Positions 8,043 to 15,504 of a stretch of 64,000 nucleotides of DNA are shown here, in pieces. The stretch is from Sphingobium sp. CAP-1. GTDB lineage: Bacteria; Pseudomonadota; Alphaproteobacteria; Sphingomonadales; Sphingomonadaceae. The stretch lies in contig NZ_CP046252.1 in the NCBI RefSeq assembly GCF_009720145.1, forward strand, positions 310,001-374,000. The letters run 5' to 3'. How positions within the stretch are numbered: position 1 is the first letter of the stretch; the number at the start of each line of letters is the position of its first letter. The notes below the pieces were generated by a model, which was given only the letters and a program-made list of their open reading frames with translations, was not told the origin of the DNA and did no database searches. The position numbers were made by a program, and so were the translations under genes.

Positions 8043-9008
8043 GTGACGGATTTCTCCATCTCGATCATCCAGGCGCCGCCCGTCTTCCTCAATCTCGCCG
8101 CCAGTATGGACCGGGCGGAGGAACTGATCCGTGATGCGGCCCGGCTTGGCGCCACGGTTGTGGTGTTCCCGGAAGCCTGGTTGCCCGGCTACCCGGTATG
8201 GCTGGACGAGAGCGCCGGAGCGGCGCTTTGGGGGCATCGCCCCGCGGAGTTGTTGTTTCGTATATTGTTCGCGAACTGCCCGGTCTTGGAAGGACCGGAA
8301 ATCGCGCGACTTGCCGATCTTGCGGCGGAACTGTCCGTCGAGATCGTCATGGGCATTCAGGAACGGCGCGGCTCGAGCATCTACAATAGCGTCGTTCGCG
8401 TGACCCCGAGCGGATGGCGCGATATCCACCGCAAGGTCATGCCAACGCATAATGAGCGGCTGATCTGGGCGGCCGCCGACGGCAGCACCTTGAGGCCCTG
8501 GCCCGGAACGCACGGACCTGTCGGCGCACTTATCTGTTGGGAGCATTGGATGCCGCTCGCCAGGGCGGCACGGCATCAACATGGCGAGGTTTTGCATTTC
8601 GCCTTGTGGCCCGCAGTGACGGAACTCCACCTTCTTGCAAGCCGTCACTATGCTTTCGAAGGCCAATGCTATGTCGCCGCGGCGGGCACCGTCCTGACCC
8701 GGCACGATGTGCTCGAAGGGTTCGATAGCCTCGATACTGCCGAACCCGGTGCGCGTTTGATGTTGGAGGCGATCCCCGCAGAGCGCGAATTGCTGAAATC
8801 GGGGGGAAGCGCCATCATCGGCCCTGATGCCTCGATTGTCGCGATCGCCGCGAGCGGGGATACTTCGACGCTCTCCGCCACGATCGATCCGGACAAGCTG
8901 GCCGAAGGGCGCCTCTATCTCGACACCGCGGGTCATTATTCGAGGCCCGACATCTTCGAGCTGCTTGTGGATACGCGAGAACGGCCGGGCGTGCGATTCA
9001 CCAACTGA
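8043..9008 (+). CDS. Nitrilase / carbon-nitrogen hydrolase family protein
   Basis: 321 aa cytosolic amidohydrolase. The Glu-Lys-Cys triad is seen at Glu44 (VFPEAWLPGYP), Lys131 (HRKVMPTHNER) and Cys165 (ALICWEHWMP). CWEHWMPLAR and the length match true aliphatic/aromatic nitrilases rather than amidases. GTG at 8043 has GGGAG about nine bases upstream. An in-frame ATG at 7947 would sit almost on the predicted transcription start and place the hairpin inside the coding region, so it is less likely. Physiological substrate unknown; nitrile or cyanide detoxification near a copper system is possible. Confidence 0.9.
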   Translation: MTDFSISIIQAPPVFLNLAASMDRAEELIRDAARLGATVVVFPEAWLPGYPVWLDESAGAALWGHRPAELLFRILFANCPVLEGPEIARLADLAAELSVEIVMGIQERRGSSIYNSVVRVTPSGWRDIHRKVMPTHNERLIWAAADGSTLRPWPGTHGPVGALICWEHWMPLARAARHQHGEVLHFALWPAVTELHLLASRHYAFEGQCYVAAAGTVLTRHDVLEGFDSLDTAEPGARLMLEAIPAERELLKSGGSAIIGPDASIVAIAASGDTSTLSATIDPDKLAEGRLYLDTAGHYSRPDIFELLVDTRERPGVRFTN

Positions 9009-9038
9009 GACAATGGCCCGCGTTCGAGCGAGGGAACT

Positions 9039-9064
9039 GTAACCGCGGCGCCGATGTCAGCGAA
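9039..9064 (+). promoter_or_regulatory. SigF-type promoter for the small membrane protein and DUF1223 gene
   Basis: Exact GTAACC-N16-CGAA, starting 31 bases after the nitrilase stop. Confidence 0.82.
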
Positions 9065-9104
9065 TTCCAGAGCATCAAGCAACATGCCCGAGAGGAACGA
9101 AACC

Positions 9105-9242
9105 GTGCAGACCCAGACCAGCCAGCGGGCGCTTTCCGGCGCACTTCCGTTCATCGGTTCCGGCGTGGCGCTCATCGTCATGCTCACCTTCGGCACGATC
9201 TCGATCGCAGGCGCCATGATGGGTGTGATGCCGGGCTACTGA
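9105..9242 (+). CDS. Small single-span membrane protein, 45 aa
   Basis: Short hydrophobic protein with one membrane helix (about residues 13-40, GALPFIGSGVALIVMLTFGT region) and a short polar N-terminus. GTG at 9105 has AGAGGAA eight bases upstream. An ATG at 9084 is also in frame but lies only about a dozen bases from the predicted transcription start. It directly follows a SigF-type promoter and its stop is 11 bases before the DUF1223 start, so the two are probably co-transcribed. I do not recognise a family. Confidence 0.62.
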   Translation: MQTQTSQRALSGALPFIGSGVALIVMLTFGTISIAGAMMGVMPGY

Positions 9243-9253
9243 AAGGAACCGTG

Positions 9254-9976
9254 ATGCGCGCTCCAGCCCTTATCCTCGGTTTGCTCGCCTTTGGCGCGGG
9301 CGTCATGGGCGTGATCGAGTCGGGCCGCGGCGATGCCCAAACGGCGTCGCCCCGGCGTGGCGGTCCTGTTCTGGTCGAACTGTATCAGAGTCAGGGGTGC
9401 TCGAGTTGTCCGCCGGCGAACGCCAATCTGAACGCGCTCGCCGATCGTCCTGATGTCGTGGCCCTGTCCTTCGGCGTCACCTATTGGGACTATCTCGGTT
9501 GGCGCGACAGCTTTGCTACGCCGCAATTCACGCAGCGGCAGTGGGATTATTCGCGCTACAATCGTCTGGGCAATGTCGCGACCCCGCAGATTTGGATCAA
9601 CGGCAGCAAGACGGTCATCGGCAACAGCCGAGCCGAACTCGACGCATCGATCCGCGCGGCACGCAATGACGGCCCCCCGCTCACAATCGCGAACGGCAAG
9701 ATCAACGTCGGCTCAGGTCGCGCTCCAGCGGGCGGCGCCGATATCTGGATCGCCAACTATGACCCTCGAACGGTCCAGGTCGCGATCAGGGCCGGCGAGA
9801 ACGGCGGCCGAACGCTCCCGCATCGCAACATCGTTCGCCGGCTGACCAAAATCGGGCATTGGAATGGAAGCGCCAACAGCTTTGCGCTGCCGCAGGCCGC
9901 CCCAGGTTTGGCAACAGCCGCGTTCTTGCAGGCTGGACGGGGTGGTCCTGTGCTGGCCGTAACCAAGGCAAGCTGA
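9254..9976 (+). CDS. DUF1223 domain protein, secreted thioredoxin-like
   Basis: 240 aa. A signal peptide (residues 1-28) is followed by the DUF1223 block VELYQSQGCSSCPPAN, whose Cys49-x-x-Cys52 pair sits at the position of a thioredoxin active site, and by the typical LSFGVTYWDYLGWRDSF and ATPQIWING (with cis-Pro) segments. Function of the family is not established; periplasmic thiol redox or metal binding is plausible. ATG at 9254 fits the AAGGAA eight bases upstream; a GTG one codon earlier is possible. Co-transcribed with the 45-aa membrane protein. Confidence 0.9.
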   Translation: MRAPALILGLLAFGAGVMGVIESGRGDAQTASPRRGGPVLVELYQSQGCSSCPPANANLNALADRPDVVALSFGVTYWDYLGWRDSFATPQFTQRQWDYSRYNRLGNVATPQIWINGSKTVIGNSRAELDASIRAARNDGPPLTIANGKINVGSGRAPAGGADIWIANYDPRTVQVAIRAGENGGRTLPHRNIVRRLTKIGHWNGSANSFALPQAAPGLATAAFLQAGRGGPVLAVTKAS

Positions 9977-9979
9977 GCT

Positions 9980-10005
9980 GTAACCTCTTCGAGAGTCAGA
10001 TCGAA
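9980..10005 (+). promoter_or_regulatory. SigF-type promoter for thioredoxin and metallopeptidase
   Basis: Exact GTAACC-N16-CGAA beginning four bases after the DUF1223 stop. Confidence 0.82.
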
Positions 10006-10042
10006 GCTCGCTTCGTCTCCAACCAACCACGGAATTGCGATC

Positions 10043-10429
10043 ATGACCTTTCTTCGCGTGCTGCCTCTTGCGGCGCTTGCTGTTATTGCTGCTCCGGTTC
10101 AGGCGCAGCCGGTTCAACCATTCAGCCTGGCGGCTCTTAAGGCTGCTCAGGCGGCCGGTAAGCCCGTCCTGGTGGATGCCTTTGCGCCCTGGTGTCCCAC
10201 TTGTCGCGCCCAGGCGCCGACGATCGAAAAGCTTGCCAAGGATCCTGCATACAAAAACCTGATCATCCTTCGCCTCGACTATGACAATCAGGCGGCCGAG
10301 AAGAGGGTGCTTGGGATCACGAAGCAAAGCACGCTGATCGCCTACAAAGGAAACCGGGAAGTCGGCAGGATCGTCGGCATTACGGATCCTGCGCAGTTGA
10401 AGGCGTTCGCCGCAAAGCCCCTGCGCTGA
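10043..10429 (+). CDS. Secreted thioredoxin-fold protein (CPTC)
   Basis: 128 aa. Signal peptide to about residue 21 (ending PVQAQ), then a short thioredoxin domain with active site WCPTC (Cys51, Cys54) and a TLIAYKGNREVGRIVG strand in place of the cis-Pro region. Resembles a compact DsbD-gamma/TlpA-like periplasmic reductant. It pairs in style with the CPVC protein at 23786 and with CcdA at 22913, which could pass electrons to it. Followed after four bases by the metallopeptidase gene, in the same transcript. Confidence 0.88.
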   Translation: MTFLRVLPLAALAVIAAPVQAQPVQPFSLAALKAAQAAGKPVLVDAFAPWCPTCRAQAPTIEKLAKDPAYKNLIILRLDYDNQAAEKRVLGITKQSTLIAYKGNREVGRIVGITDPAQLKAFAAKPLR

Positions 10430-10433
10430 CGCC

Positions 10434-11411
10434 ATGCGCTTCGATCGTCGCGCCGTCATTGCAAGCCTCGGAGCGGTCGCGGTCGGCGGCGCTTCCTTAG
10501 GCGAAGCCATCACGGCTCCGAGCTATGAAGACCCGGACGACATGTATGCCGCGCTCGGCCGCCAACCCCAACAGGTGCTGAAGATCGGTGGTGGGACGAT
10601 ACGGGTCGTTTTCGCCGACGGCGCGCCCGGGCTTGCTCGCAAGCCGGTTCTAACCTGGGTGCGCACGGCGGCCCTGGCGGTGACGGCCTATTTCGGACGC
10701 TTTCCGGTCGAGGATTTCGGTCTGCTCGTCATCGCCGACTCATCCGATAAGGTCGGTCACGCGACGACGTTCGGCTACGCCGGTTCCGCTACCAGGATTC
10801 ATGCCGGGACCGGGGCCGCAAGCGCCGCGTTCCGCGATGACTGGGTGCTTGTCCATGAAATGGTCCACACCGCGCTTCCCGATCTGCCACGCCGCGCTCT
10901 GTGGCTACAGGAGGGAAACGCGACCTATGTTGAGCCGATCGCGCGCGCGATGGCCGGCCAGCTCCCTGCCGCGGAGGTGTGGCGTCAGCTGGTCACGGGT
11001 CTGCCGAAGGGCAGTCCGCAACCTGGTGACGGCGGCATGGACGGCACCCGTGCCTGGGGCCGGCTCTATTGGGGTGGTGCCGCATTCTGGCTCCTCGCGG
11101 AGATCGCCATCTATCGCGATACCATGGGCAAGCGTTCACTCCGCGACGCGCTTCGTCGCATCAATCGCATGAGCGGCGGGAACACCACGGACTGGTCGCC
11201 CGAGCAGCTCATGATGGTCGGAGACCAGGCGGTCGGCACCAATTCGCTGATCGATCTCTATACCCGCTTCGCCGCGTCGCGGGTGGATCCCGATCTCGCC
11301 GATCTGTTCCGTCAGCTTGGTGTCAGCCGGCTCGGCGATGGCGCGATCTCTTTCGATGATCACGCACAATTGGCTCAGCTGCGACGAGGGATAACGTCCG
11401 CGCCGCGGTAA
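10434..11411 (+). CDS. Tat-exported HExxH metallopeptidase-like protein (gluzincin type)
   Basis: 325 aa. N-terminus MRFDRRAVIASLGAVAVGGA looks like a Tat signal. Zinc site: His141-Glu142-x-x-His145 in LVHEMVHTALPDLP, and a third ligand Glu160 in LWLQEGNATY, the spacing seen in M1/M61-like gluzincins. The protein lacks the rest of a typical M1 enzyme. Its gene starts four bases after the thioredoxin stop, so both lie under the SigF-type promoter at 9980. A secreted peptidase in a bufferin regulon could process or turn over exported peptides; that is inference. No closer family recognised. Confidence 0.8.
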   Translation: MRFDRRAVIASLGAVAVGGASLGEAITAPSYEDPDDMYAALGRQPQQVLKIGGGTIRVVFADGAPGLARKPVLTWVRTAALAVTAYFGRFPVEDFGLLVIADSSDKVGHATTFGYAGSATRIHAGTGAASAAFRDDWVLVHEMVHTALPDLPRRALWLQEGNATYVEPIARAMAGQLPAAEVWRQLVTGLPKGSPQPGDGGMDGTRAWGRLYWGGAAFWLLAEIAIYRDTMGKRSLRDALRRINRMSGGNTTDWSPEQLMMVGDQAVGTNSLIDLYTRFAASRVDPDLADLFRQLGVSRLGDGAISFDDHAQLAQLRRGITSAPR

Positions 11412-11578
11412 GCTGGAGCGGGATCCCTGGTGGATGCTCGCTGAGATTGTCGACCGCGATCAAAATTTGATTGGGCGAAGAGCAAGACCACCATCATCGA
11501 CGGATGGCCAATCCGCGGCCGGCGCAGCGTGTTTTGTGTGATTGGGAAATGGCGATCGCTCGGCTCTCGAGCGTTTCG

Positions 11579-11706
11579 CGATGCCGGGCCGCAGGGGCAG
11601 TCCGACCCGGCATCGTCTTACGGACTGCCGCCACTGGTTGAGCGACAGGAGTCACCGCCCATCGGGCAGCGGCGTCGTCGGCTGAAGGGAGGGTAACGGC
11701 CGCGAC
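11579..11706 (-). ncRNA. Candidate SigF-dependent small RNA
   Basis: A transcript from the promoter at 11716-11741 would start near 11706 and meet a perfect 10-bp stem (11579-11588 with 11606-11615). A competing stem is possible between 11597-11604 and 11621-11628. No coding frame with a ribosome site lies in between. There is no clear T tract after the stem, so the 3' end is uncertain. Confidence 0.35.
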
Positions 11707-11715
11707 ACTATGGTA

Positions 11716-11741
11716 TTCGACGCCGTGGCGATTCAGGTTAC
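11716..11741 (-). promoter_or_regulatory. SigF-type promoter with no gene downstream
   Basis: Exact GTAACC-N16-CGAA on the minus strand, pointing at the 3' end of the plus-strand metallopeptidase gene. Either it makes a small or antisense RNA, or it is left over from a lost gene. Confidence 0.7.
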
Positions 11742-11947
11742 GCGCTTCGGCAGTTTTTTGCCGATCTCGATCAGCGCTGGAATTCAGCTTTTCGAAATGG
11801 CGCGATGCTCGGTCCAATTCTCGATCACAGCGAAATGGCGATCCCGCATCGGTGCCAGGATTCTCACATCCCATGCCGACTGCTTGGGTCGCCGTGCGGG
11901 CATCACTCCGCTTCAAAACATTTGTGCCGCTGTCGACCTCTGGCAAA

Positions 11948-11992
11948 TGCAATAGCGGCACGGAGCGCCCTTTCGGGCGATGCCGTGCCGCT
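11948..11992 (-). terminator. Terminator of the bufA1-bufB1-bufC1-doxX operon
   Basis: Perfect outer stem 11954-11963 with 11983-11992 enclosing an inner GCGCCC-TTTC-GGGCG-type stem, followed on the minus strand by a T-rich stretch. It starts 45 bases after the DoxX stop. Confidence 0.75.
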
Positions 11993-12036
11993 GGGTATCT
12001 GGATGCCGGCGCTGGAGCGCCGACGGTAAGCCGTTA

Positions 12037-12501
12037 TCAATCGGCCGCATAATCCTTGTTCGCCTTGCCGCGCACCGGATCGATCCCGAGCAGATGGTCG
12101 AGCGAAAACTTGCCGCCGCCGCGGAATATGATCGGAAGGAGCAATCCGGCCCAGCTCAAGTGCGTCGGCCAGGCGTCGGGATAGACGAACACTTCGATGA
12201 CCGTCGTCATGCCGAGCAGCCCGAGAGCCGCGACACGGTTGAACAGGCCGAGCACAAGCAGGATCGGGAACAGATGCTCCTGATAGGTCGCGAGATGAGC
12301 CGCAATGTGGGGCGGGATCAAGGGGATGCGATAGTCGGTCTCGAACAGCGAGTAAGTGCTGTCGGTGATATGAAGAATGCCATCAACCTTGGTGCGGCCG
12401 GACATGAAGAACACTCCGGCAACGCCGAAACGAGCGACGAGCAAGAGGATCGAGCCCGGAAGTTGATCGAGTTTCTGGCCGATACGGGCATAGATGTTCA
12501 T
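12037..12501 (-). CDS. bufD: DoxX family membrane protein of the bufferin operon
   Basis: 154 aa, four predicted membrane helices, DoxX/SURF4-like (LLLVARFGVAGVFFMSGRTK and the TYQEHLFPILLVLGLFNR segment). DoxX-like proteins are often the fourth gene of bufferin operons; a role in quinone or electron transfer has been suggested but is not settled. Starts with an ATG overlapping the bufC1 stop by four bases. Last gene before the terminator at 11948-11992. Confidence 0.88.
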   Translation of the reverse strand: MNIYARIGQKLDQLPGSILLLVARFGVAGVFFMSGRTKVDGILHITDSTYSLFETDYRIPLIPPHIAAHLATYQEHLFPILLVLGLFNRVAALGLLGMTTVIEVFVYPDAWPTHLSWAGLLLPIIFRGGGKFSLDHLLGIDPVRGKANKDYAAD

Positions 12502-13232
12502 GGATTTTCTCCCTGTTGGATATGTCCGGCAAAGGCGCCGGCCGAAAGCAAGGTCGCGAAGATCGCGGCGACATCGCCGCCTTCGCTGGCGGCGTTCTCT
12601 GCTGCGGTTGCGAGCGTCGAGCCGGCAAGGAAGGCGCGCGTAGGCGCGCCGATCACCCGGACCTCAATCGCATCGGCCGGGCGGGTGATGAGGAACTGCT
12701 CCGGCGCCCAGATGAGCGTATCGAGGGCTTCGGGCGGCGCGTCGGCCTGATGAGCAAGCCACAGGCTTGCAGCGGGCGACTGGCTCTGTCCGGTCCGTGT
12801 CGCCGGATGCCAGCGCAGTGCCGCATCTGGATCGATGCCCGCTGCGAGCGCTTCGGGATCGAGAAGGCCTTCGTCCGCCGCGAACAGCGCATCCGTCACC
12901 AGGCGCTCAAGCGCAGCAACGGCGCCGAGATAGGATGCTTCGGCAAAGGGAGTCCAGGCATCGACAAATGCCGGAAATCTGGAGCCATAAAGGCACAGGC
13001 GCGCTTCCGCCGGCGGTGACACTTCGACATAGGCCGTTGCGCAGGCTGCGAAGGCGTCCTCGCCAACCAGTGCCGCCACGACCGGGTAGTTGGCGAACAG
13101 AGCGTCGCGCGCGGCCTTTGTTGCAGTGTTGCGGTGCACGGCCAGGGCACGTCTGATCGCCGGGTCGGACGCTCGTTCCGGCGAAGCAAGCATCGCACCG
13201 AACCCTTGCTGAAATGAGCGAGCGTCAAGCAT
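12498..13232 (-). CDS. bufC: BufC1, DUF2063 partner protein
   Basis: 244 aa. The DUF2063 N-terminal domain is seen as MLDARSFQQGFGAML, then RRALAVHRNTATKAARDALFANYPVVAALVGEDAF. The start at 13232 overlaps the bufB1 stop by eight bases, so translation is probably coupled. By family knowledge it works with BufB1 in maturing BufA1, probably by recognising the peptide. Closest in layout to the bufC at 22089. Confidence 0.87.
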   Translation of the reverse strand: MLDARSFQQGFGAMLASPERASDPAIRRALAVHRNTATKAARDALFANYPVVAALVGEDAFAACATAYVEVSPPAEARLCLYGSRFPAFVDAWTPFAEASYLGAVAALERLVTDALFAADEGLLDPEALAAGIDPDAALRWHPATRTGQSQSPAASLWLAHQADAPPEALDTLIWAPEQFLITRPADAIEVRVIGAPTRAFLAGSTLATAAENAASEGGDVAAIFATLLSAGAFAGHIQQGENP

Positions 13233-14058
13233 CGACCGGCATCCGTTGTTCGAGCAGCCGATGCGCGCGGTCGCGCTCAAGCATGAGTTCGTTGAACTGG
13301 GGGATCTCGTCGTCGCGTTCGATGATCGTCGGTCGCGGGCCAATCCGGTCGATCAGCCGCTGATAGAGCAGCCAGACAGGATCGGAGACCGAAGCGTCAT
13401 GGCTGTCGATCAACAATCCGCTGGTCGGGTCGGGATCGGGACGGTGCCCGGCGAGATGGATCTCGCCCACGATCGACGCCGGGATTGCATCGATCCGCGC
13501 CTCGGCCGAGAAATTGAGGTTCGCCGCACTGACGAAGATGTTGTTCACGTCGACGAGAAGGCCGCAGCCGGTCCGCGTCGCGAGCTGCGAAAGGAAGGCA
13601 GCCTCATCGAGTTCGTGTCCGGGCAGATCGACATAAAGTGATGGATTCTCGACCATGATGGCCCGGCCGAGCGCATCTTGGACGCGCGCGACATTGTCGG
13701 CCGTGATGGCGAGCGCCTCGCGTGTCCGCGGAAAGGGTAGGAAATCGGCGTGATGCGCGCCTTCCCATTTCTGCCATGCGAGATGATCGGAGACAGCGGC
13801 CGGCTGGATTCGATCGACGAGGCGTCGCAGAAGCGTCAGATGCTCCGGTGTCGGCGGTTCGGCCGAGGCAAGCGATAGGCCGACGCCGTGCAGCGAGATC
13901 GGGAATTGCGAGGCAAGCGCGACGAGCGCCCGCAAGCGCGGCCCCCCGTCCACCATGTAATTCTCCGCGTGCACCTCGAACCACAGGCCCGGGTTTCGCG
14001 CCGTCAGCGCTTCATCGAGATGCTCGAGCTTGAAGCCCAGGCCTGCGGTCATGGACAT
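13225..14058 (-). CDS. bufB: BufB1, MNIO family (DUF692) bufferin maturase
   Basis: 277 aa multinuclear iron oxidase. Ligand and core blocks: FEVHAENYM, SLHGVGLSL, VSDHLAW, VENPSLYV, LLVDVNNIFVS, EIHLAGH, DSHDASV, IERDDEIP. In family terms it oxidatively converts cysteines of BufA into sulfur heterocycles (thiooxazoles reported for Caulobacter). ATG at 14058 is preceded by AAGGA; a second ATG two codons on is possible. Eleven bases downstream of bufA1. Confidence 0.93.
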   Translation of the reverse strand: MSMTAGLGFKLEHLDEALTARNPGLWFEVHAENYMVDGGPRLRALVALASQFPISLHGVGLSLASAEPPTPEHLTLLRRLVDRIQPAAVSDHLAWQKWEGAHHADFLPFPRTREALAITADNVARVQDALGRAIMVENPSLYVDLPGHELDEAAFLSQLATRTGCGLLVDVNNIFVSAANLNFSAEARIDAIPASIVGEIHLAGHRPDPDPTSGLLIDSHDASVSDPVWLLYQRLIDRIGPRPTIIERDDEIPQFNELMLERDRAHRLLEQRMPVDA

Positions 14059-14069
14059 GGCACCGATCC

Positions 14070-14348
14070 TTACGCTTTGGGGGTCAGCGAGCCGTAGCCC
14101 TTGGGCGTCTTGATTTTGGTGCAGGTGCCGGCAGGCACCAGCTTCCAGGCGTCGCGCTGATAGTCGATCTTCGACGTGCCCGCGCAGGTTGTGCCGGCGC
14201 CAGCCTTGCAGTCGTTCTTGCCGGCCTTGGAAACGCCGTAGCACTTTTCCATCGGCTTCTTGGCTTGAGCATGCGCCGCGGTGGTTGCGCCGGCAGCGAG
14301 CGAGGCGAGCAGCAGCGCGCTGAGCGCGGCGGTCTTACGATTGGTCAT
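14070..14348 (-). CDS. bufA: BufA1, DUF2282 bufferin precursor peptide
   Basis: 92 aa exported peptide. Signal peptide to about residue 28 (ends AAHAQA), then the mature part with four cysteines: Cys36 in EKCYGV, Cys47 in NDCKAG, Cys55 in TCAGTS and Cys76 in GTCTK. EKCYG and CAGTS are the hallmarks of DUF2282 bufferins, periplasmic peptides that sequester copper after modification by BufB/BufC. ATG at 14348 has AAGGAG five bases upstream. Expression looks driven by the near-consensus promoter at 14448-14473 through a structured leader. Confidence 0.92.
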   Translation of the reverse strand: MTNRKTAALSALLLASLAAGATTAAHAQAKKPMEKCYGVSKAGKNDCKAGAGTTCAGTSKIDYQRDAWKLVPAGTCTKIKTPKGYGSLTPKA

Positions 14349-14359
14349 GACAGTCTCCT

Positions 14360-14428
14360 TCAATCAGCCTCACGTGCGACGACCTCCGGGAAGGCGATCG
14401 CCGCACGGTGGTCCGGGAGGCTGATTGA
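14360..14428 (-). promoter_or_regulatory. Long stem-loop in the bufA1 leader, next to the ribosome site
   Basis: Perfect 12-bp arms (14360-14371 with 14417-14428) enclose further complementary sequence. The downstream arm touches the AAGGAG ribosome site of bufA1 (14355-14360), so the structure could affect translation or RNA stability. Confidence 0.6.
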
Positions 14429-14447
14429 GTCGGACCACGATGTTGGG

Positions 14448-14473
14448 TCCGCTGGAGGCTGGCCGACGGTTAC
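14448..14473 (-). promoter_or_regulatory. Near-consensus SigF-type promoter for bufA1 operon
   Basis: Minus strand GTAACC-N16-CGGA, one base from the consensus -10. It faces away from the bufA2 promoter at 14508, with 34 bases between the two -35 boxes. Confidence 0.65.
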
Positions 14474-14507
14474 ACTTGCTCAGGCAAAATAGAATTTATC
14501 GAAGTCT

Positions 14508-14533
14508 GTAACCGGCGCCGCATCACGCTCGAA
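14508..14533 (+). promoter_or_regulatory. SigF-type promoter for bufA2-type gene
   Basis: Exact GTAACC-N16-CGAA; leader of about 40 bases to the ATG at 14582. Confidence 0.83.
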
Positions 14534-14581
14534 AACCGCCATGCCATCTGGCGAAACATCACCTCTATTCAGGAGTATCTC

Positions 14582-14851
14582 ATGAAGACCTTCAAGACCG
14601 GCGCCGCCATCGCCTCCGCCGCTGCCATGCTCGCTCTCGCCGGCGCTGCGACCACCGCTCCGGCTTATGCCGCGGGCAAGGCCAAGGTGCAGCCCTGTTA
14701 CGGCGTCAATTCGTGCAAGGGCACGTCGGACTGCAAGTCGGGCAACCACGACTGCAAGGGCCAGAACAGCTGCAAGGGCCAGGGTTTCAAGGACATCACC
14801 GCCAAGGCCTGCAAGGCACAGGGCGGCAGCCTCACCCCGAAGGCCGGCTAA
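14582..14851 (+). CDS. bufA2: BufA2-type six-cysteine bufferin precursor, monocistronic
   Basis: 89 aa. Signal peptide to about residue 31 (APAYA-A), then a Cys/Lys/Gly-rich mature part with Cys39, 45, 51, 58, 64 and 77; NSCKG occurs twice and the spacing of the first five cysteines is 6-7 residues. This pattern matches BufA2-family periplasmic metallophore peptides rather than the four-Cys DUF2282 type. It has its own SigF-type promoter and its own terminator and no adjacent maturase, so it needs BufB/BufC from elsewhere, most simply the orphan pair at 3898-5483. Confidence 0.85.
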   Translation: MKTFKTGAAIASAAAMLALAGAATTAPAYAAGKAKVQPCYGVNSCKGTSDCKSGNHDCKGQNSCKGQGFKDITAKACKAQGGSLTPKAG

Positions 14852-14890
14852 TTCTCCGTGCCGCCCGGTCGCCAAGCCGGGCAAGTTCTC

Positions 14891-14932
14891 GAGCCGCTCG
14901 TCAGTCCTGTGCTGGCGAGCGGCTCTTTATTT
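14891..14932 (+). terminator. Terminator of bufA2
   Basis: Perfect 10-bp stem GAGCCGCTCG (14891-14900) with 14916-14925, followed by TTTATTT. Confidence 0.88.
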
Positions 14933-15054
14933 GTGCCGCAATGATCAATCAATGTGATCGCGCCTCCAACCCACAGTGCTTCACCGTGACAGCGAACTGT
15001 CTGGCAGAAACTCGACCCGCTAGTCGGCATTGGAAGCGCTTGCCGCGTCTCGCG

Positions 15055-15504
15055 TTAGCCGCCGAGCGACGAAAGATCGCGCCAGCCGTAGGCATCCTCT
15101 ATGAGGGCGGCGTCGTGCACGCCGTCGATTTTCTCGTCCACGACAATGCCACCGAGCTTTTCGTAGAAGGCTCGCGCAGGGGCGTTCCCGCGTAAGACCC
15201 ACAGACTTGCGGCGAACTCCCCGCTAAATCCCTTGCCGGTCAGGGAAGCATCGCGTTGTTTCCCGCAAGAGCCGAAGCCGACCACACACCCATGATTCTC
15301 GGCGATGACGACGGCAGTACAACCGTATTCATCTGGGGCCTTGAGAATATTGCCCCACATCGCCGTTCTCGCGTCGACCGATAGCCCCGCCAACATCTCG
15401 CCTGGAACGAGGCCGGTATATGTCTCGTGCCATGAAGCGACATGTAACGCCCCAAGCGCTGCGGCGTCCGCATGGGTAGCTTGGCGGAGCGAAACGGCGA
15501 CCAT
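15055..15504 (-). pseudogene. GNAT acetyltransferase with motif A apparently deleted
   Basis: 149 aa. The N-terminal half reads as a normal GNAT (LRQATHADAAALGALHVASWHETYTGLV, then WGNILKAPDE, VIAENHGCVVGFGSCGKQRD), and the C-terminal half as the usual end (SLWVLRGNAPARAFYEKLGG). Between them, after GFSGEF, the roughly 25-30 residues that normally hold the acetyl-CoA site (the R/Q-x-x-G-x-G/A loop) are missing in frame. Without that loop it should not bind acetyl-CoA, so I regard it as a degraded gene even though the frame is open. ATG at 15504 chosen; upstream ATGs exist. Confidence 0.65.

Larger units (their letters stand above)
11412..12036. other. 625-base intergenic region without a convincing protein gene
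   Basis: Contains a SigF-type promoter facing left (11716-11741), a hairpin near 11579-11615, and the terminator of the bufA1 operon (11948-11992). Open frames here have no recognisable protein features. Confidence 0.7.

Noticed and set aside
11494..11961. 155-codon minus-strand frame in the gap before the doxX gene
   Set aside because: Composition and sequence show no protein features; it spans a promoter, a hairpin and part of a terminator.
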